A stretch of DNA of 5,804 bases from contig DAOTTI010000186.1 of assembly GCA_034437795.1 (NCBI GenBank), positions 1 to 5,804 on the forward strand. The letters run 5' to 3'. The notes beneath the pieces were generated by a model. That model was not told the origin of the DNA, did not search any database, and saw only the letters and a list, made by a program, of their open reading frames with translations. Of the stretch, positions 4,365-5,804 are shown piece by piece. The translations under genes and the position numbers were made by a program. The DNA is from DAOTTI01 sp034437795. GTDB lineage: Bacteria > Chloroflexota > UBA11872 > UBA12225. The stretch's first letter is position 1; the number at the start of each line of letters is the position of its first letter.

Positions 4365-5336
4365 TCAGTCGGTGGTCTGGGATTCCAGCTCCAGATCGGC
4401 GTCGACCATGAGATTGACCAGGTCTTCGAAGGAGACCTGGGGGGACCAGCCGAGCCGCTCGCGGGCCTTCTGGGGATTGCCGACCAGCAGGTCGACCTCG
4501 GCGGGGCGGAAGAGGGCCGGATCGACAACCACGTAGTCGCGCCAGTTCTGGATGCCGGCGCGGCGGAAGGCGAGCTCGCAGAACTCGGCCACGCGGTGCG
4601 TCTGGCCGGTGGCGATGACGTAGTCGTCCGGCTGCGGCTGCTGGAGCATGAGCCACATGGCGCGGACGTAGTCGCCGGCGTAGCCCCAGTCGCGCTGGGC
4701 GTCGAGGTTGCCCAGCCGGAGCTCCTTCTGCTTGCCGAGCTTGATCCGCGCCACGCCGCGGGTGATCTTGCGGGTGACGAACTCGTAGCCGCGGCGGGGG
4801 CTCTCGGTATTGAAGACGATGCCAGAGCAGGCGAAGAGCCCGTACGACTCGCGATAGTTGACGGTGATCCAGTGGCCGTAGAGCTTGGCCACGCCGTAGG
4901 GGCTGCGGGGATAGAAGGGGGTGCGTTCGGTCTGGGGGACCTCCTGGACCTTGCCGAACATCTCGCTGGACGAGGCCTGGTAGAAGCGGCAGGGCCATTC
5001 GAGGACGCGGATGGCCTCCAGCATGCGCGCGACCCCCAGGGCGGTGAACTCGCCGGTCATGACTGGCGCGGTGAAGGAGGCAGGGACGAACGACTGGGCC
5101 GCCAGGTTGTAGACCTCGTCGGGCCGGGCGAGGCGGAAGGCGCGAATGAGCGATCCCTGGTCCAGGAGGTCGGCGTCGAGCAGCTCCACCTTGCCGAGCA
5201 GGTGGCGGATGCGCTCGTCGGTCACGACGCTGGAGCGGCGGATGAGGCCAAAGACCTCGTAGTTCTTGTCCAGCAGGAACTCGGCCAGGTAGCTTCCCAC
5301 CTGGCCGGTGATGCCGGTAATCAGGGCGCGTGGCAT
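4365..5336 (-). CDS. gmd: GDP-mannose 4,6-dehydratase, short form
   Basis: The 323-residue product is an extended short-chain dehydrogenase/reductase. It should convert GDP-D-mannose to GDP-4-keto-6-deoxy-D-mannose, the precursor of GDP-rhamnose, GDP-fucose and related sugars. The nucleotide-binding GITGQVG motif has glycines at 8, 11 and 14. QASSSEMFG (120-128) supplies the Ser/Glu pair (S123, E125), and SPYGVAK gives Y147 and K151 of YxxxK. TPFYPRSPYGVAKLYGHW, NYRESYG, ESPRRG and RDWGYAGDYV are GMD-type motifs. I chose the ATG at 5336 (MPRALITG) because AAGGAG lies 7 nt upstream and the family begins there. The frame is open 45 more codons, but that extension is Arg/Gly/Ala-rich and lacks family sequence. 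Compared with the E. coli enzyme as I recall it (about 373 residues), a segment before VDPALFRPAEV is missing. The dinucleotide motif has V at position 13 where E. coli has D. No reductase partner gene lies in the window. Confidence 0.93.
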   Translation of the reverse strand: MPRALITGITGQVGSYLAEFLLDKNYEVFGLIRRSSVVTDERIRHLLGKVELLDADLLDQGSLIRAFRLARPDEVYNLAAQSFVPASFTAPVMTGEFTALGVARMLEAIRVLEWPCRFYQASSSEMFGKVQEVPQTERTPFYPRSPYGVAKLYGHWITVNYRESYGLFACSGIVFNTESPRRGYEFVTRKITRGVARIKLGKQKELRLGNLDAQRDWGYAGDYVRAMWLMLQQPQPDDYVIATGQTHRVAEFCELAFRRAGIQNWRDYVVVDPALFRPAEVDLLVGNPQKARERLGWSPQVSFEDLVNLMVDADLELESQTTD

Positions 5337-5343
5337 GGCAGGT

Positions 5344-5349
5344 CTCCTT
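5344..5349 (-). promoter_or_regulatory. Ribosome binding site that fixes the dehydratase start
   Basis: AAGGAG on the minus strand ends 7 nt before the ATG at 5336. It supports the internal methionine over the upstream in-frame ATG at 5471, which would add 45 non-conserved residues. Confidence 0.8.
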
Positions 5350-5429
5350 CTGGCGCAGCGTGGCGCGCCGCCGCCTCCGCGCCACGACGAGCGGCGCGGG
5401 GGCACGGCCGCCCACCAGCGTAACGGCAG

Positions 5430-5471
5430 ATTTGCAGCAAGAGCAATAGTGGAGGCCAGCATTTGCATCAC
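5430..5471. repeat. Paired ATTTGCA motif in the divergent intergenic region
   Basis: ATTTGCAGCAA (5430-5440) and ATTTGCATCAC (5461-5471) agree at 9 of 11 positions. They are 31 bp apart, about three helical turns, in a locally AT-richer patch between the divergent dehydratase and XRE genes. Such spacing would suit a dimeric or cooperative repressor, for example autoregulation by the XRE protein. This is a guess from two copies only. Confidence 0.35.
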
Positions 5472-5473
5472 AG

Positions 5474-5479
5474 TACAAT
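5474..5479 (+). promoter_or_regulatory. -10 element of a probable leaderless XRE transcript
   Basis: TACAAT ends 7 nt before the A of the XRE start codon. That is the normal -10 to start-site distance, so transcription would begin at or next to the ATG. No Shine-Dalgarno site is present, as expected for a leaderless mRNA. A clear -35 is not visible: 5451-5456 reads GGAGGC. Confidence 0.5.
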
Positions 5480-5486
5480 TCCGGCC

Positions 5487-5804
5487 ATGGACCCGGTAGG
5501 AGCGCGGATCCGGCAGCTGCGCCGGAGCCGGCGACCGCCGATGACGCTGGCGGACGTGGCGGGGAGCGAGCTCTCGATTGGGCTGCTGAGCCGGATCGAA
5601 CGGGGGCAGGTCAACCCGTCGCTGGCCACGCTGCGCGTGATTGCCCGCCGGCTGGGCGTCACGCTGGCGCAGCTCTTTGAGGAGGATGACCGGGAGGCGC
5701 GCGAGGCGGAGCGGGCGCTGGAGCGCGCCCGCGCGCTGCTGCTAGCCGGCGACGCGGGGGCGGCGGCGCGGCTGGCGGAGGAGGCCGCTGACCGGCCGGC
5801 GAGG
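5487..5804 (+). CDS. XRE-family helix-turn-helix transcriptional regulator (partial, C-terminus off the right edge)
   Basis: 106 codons are open from the ATG at 5487 to the window end. Residues 5-65 form an XRE/Cro-type DNA-binding domain: GARIRQLRRSR, TLADVAG, then LLSRIERGQVNPSLATL and IARRLGVTLAQLF. SRIERG followed by NPSLATL is the typical recognition-helix region. The segment usually reading like 'GVS.s.iS' is altered here to GSELSIGLLS, so the turn is somewhat unusual. From residue 66 the sequence becomes charged and helical (EEDDREAREAERALERARALL, split around 66-86), then AGDAGAAARLAEEA, which resembles the start of a TPR repeat. An XRE-TPR regulator, possibly ligand- or peptide-responsive, is plausible but unproven because the sensor part is missing. 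It is divergent from the dehydratase gene, with a 150-nt shared region. Its targets are unknown. Confidence 0.87.
   Translation, partial: MDPVGARIRQLRRSRRPPMTLADVAGSELSIGLLSRIERGQVNPSLATLRVIARRLGVTLAQLFEEDDREAREAERALERARALLLAGDAGAAARLAEEAADRPAR

Noticed and set aside
3895..5478. A 527-codon minus-strand open frame across gmd and the groES-gmd interval
   Set aside because: It is Arg/Pro-rich without domains and runs in another phase through the gmd catalytic motifs and through the terminator palindrome.

Overview
This is a GC-rich bacterial window (very roughly two thirds G+C, judged by eye). It carries five protein-coding genes, two of them cut by the window edges, and two unusually structured intergenic regions. 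A CIRCE operator before groES, a System II (ResB/CcsA) cytochrome c maturation operon, poor Shine-Dalgarno sites before several starts and an apparently leaderless regulator gene suggest a high-GC, HrcA-regulated lineage. Chloroflexota (Thermomicrobia-like) is my best guess, but this is inference and not proven by the sequence.

Layout. Positions 1-2810 hold a minus-strand operon read right to left: resB (2810-1215), ccsA (1208-405) and a tlpA/resA-like membrane thioredoxin (348-1, C-terminus beyond the left edge). ResB and CcsA form the haem export and ligation complex of System II. The thioredoxin would keep the apocytochrome CXXCH cysteines reduced, so the three genes form one pathway at the outer face of the membrane.

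Upstream of resB, about 2871-3108 on the minus strand, there is an extended -10 promoter, a three-way-junction-like fold and a strong intrinsic terminator, all before the resB start. Its G-U pairs are possible only in the minus-strand RNA. It is either a terminating leader (attenuator or riboswitch-like) of the cytochrome operon or an independent small RNA. I could not match it to a known family, and it is the best candidate here for something undescribed.

Positions 3204-3370 hold a roughly 62-bp palindromic repeat in three tandem copies. A diverged inverted copy lies at 4204-4260, so the family flanks groES on both sides. groES (3571-3885, plus strand) has a CIRCE operator overlapping its promoter and a leader with two hairpins. 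It has a long repeat-containing 3' region and a 28-nt perfect palindrome terminator, and no groEL follows.

Positions 5336-4365 (minus) encode a short-form GDP-mannose 4,6-dehydratase for GDP-deoxyhexose supply. Divergent from it, starting at 5487 (plus), is an XRE-family helix-turn-helix regulator whose C-terminus runs off the right edge.
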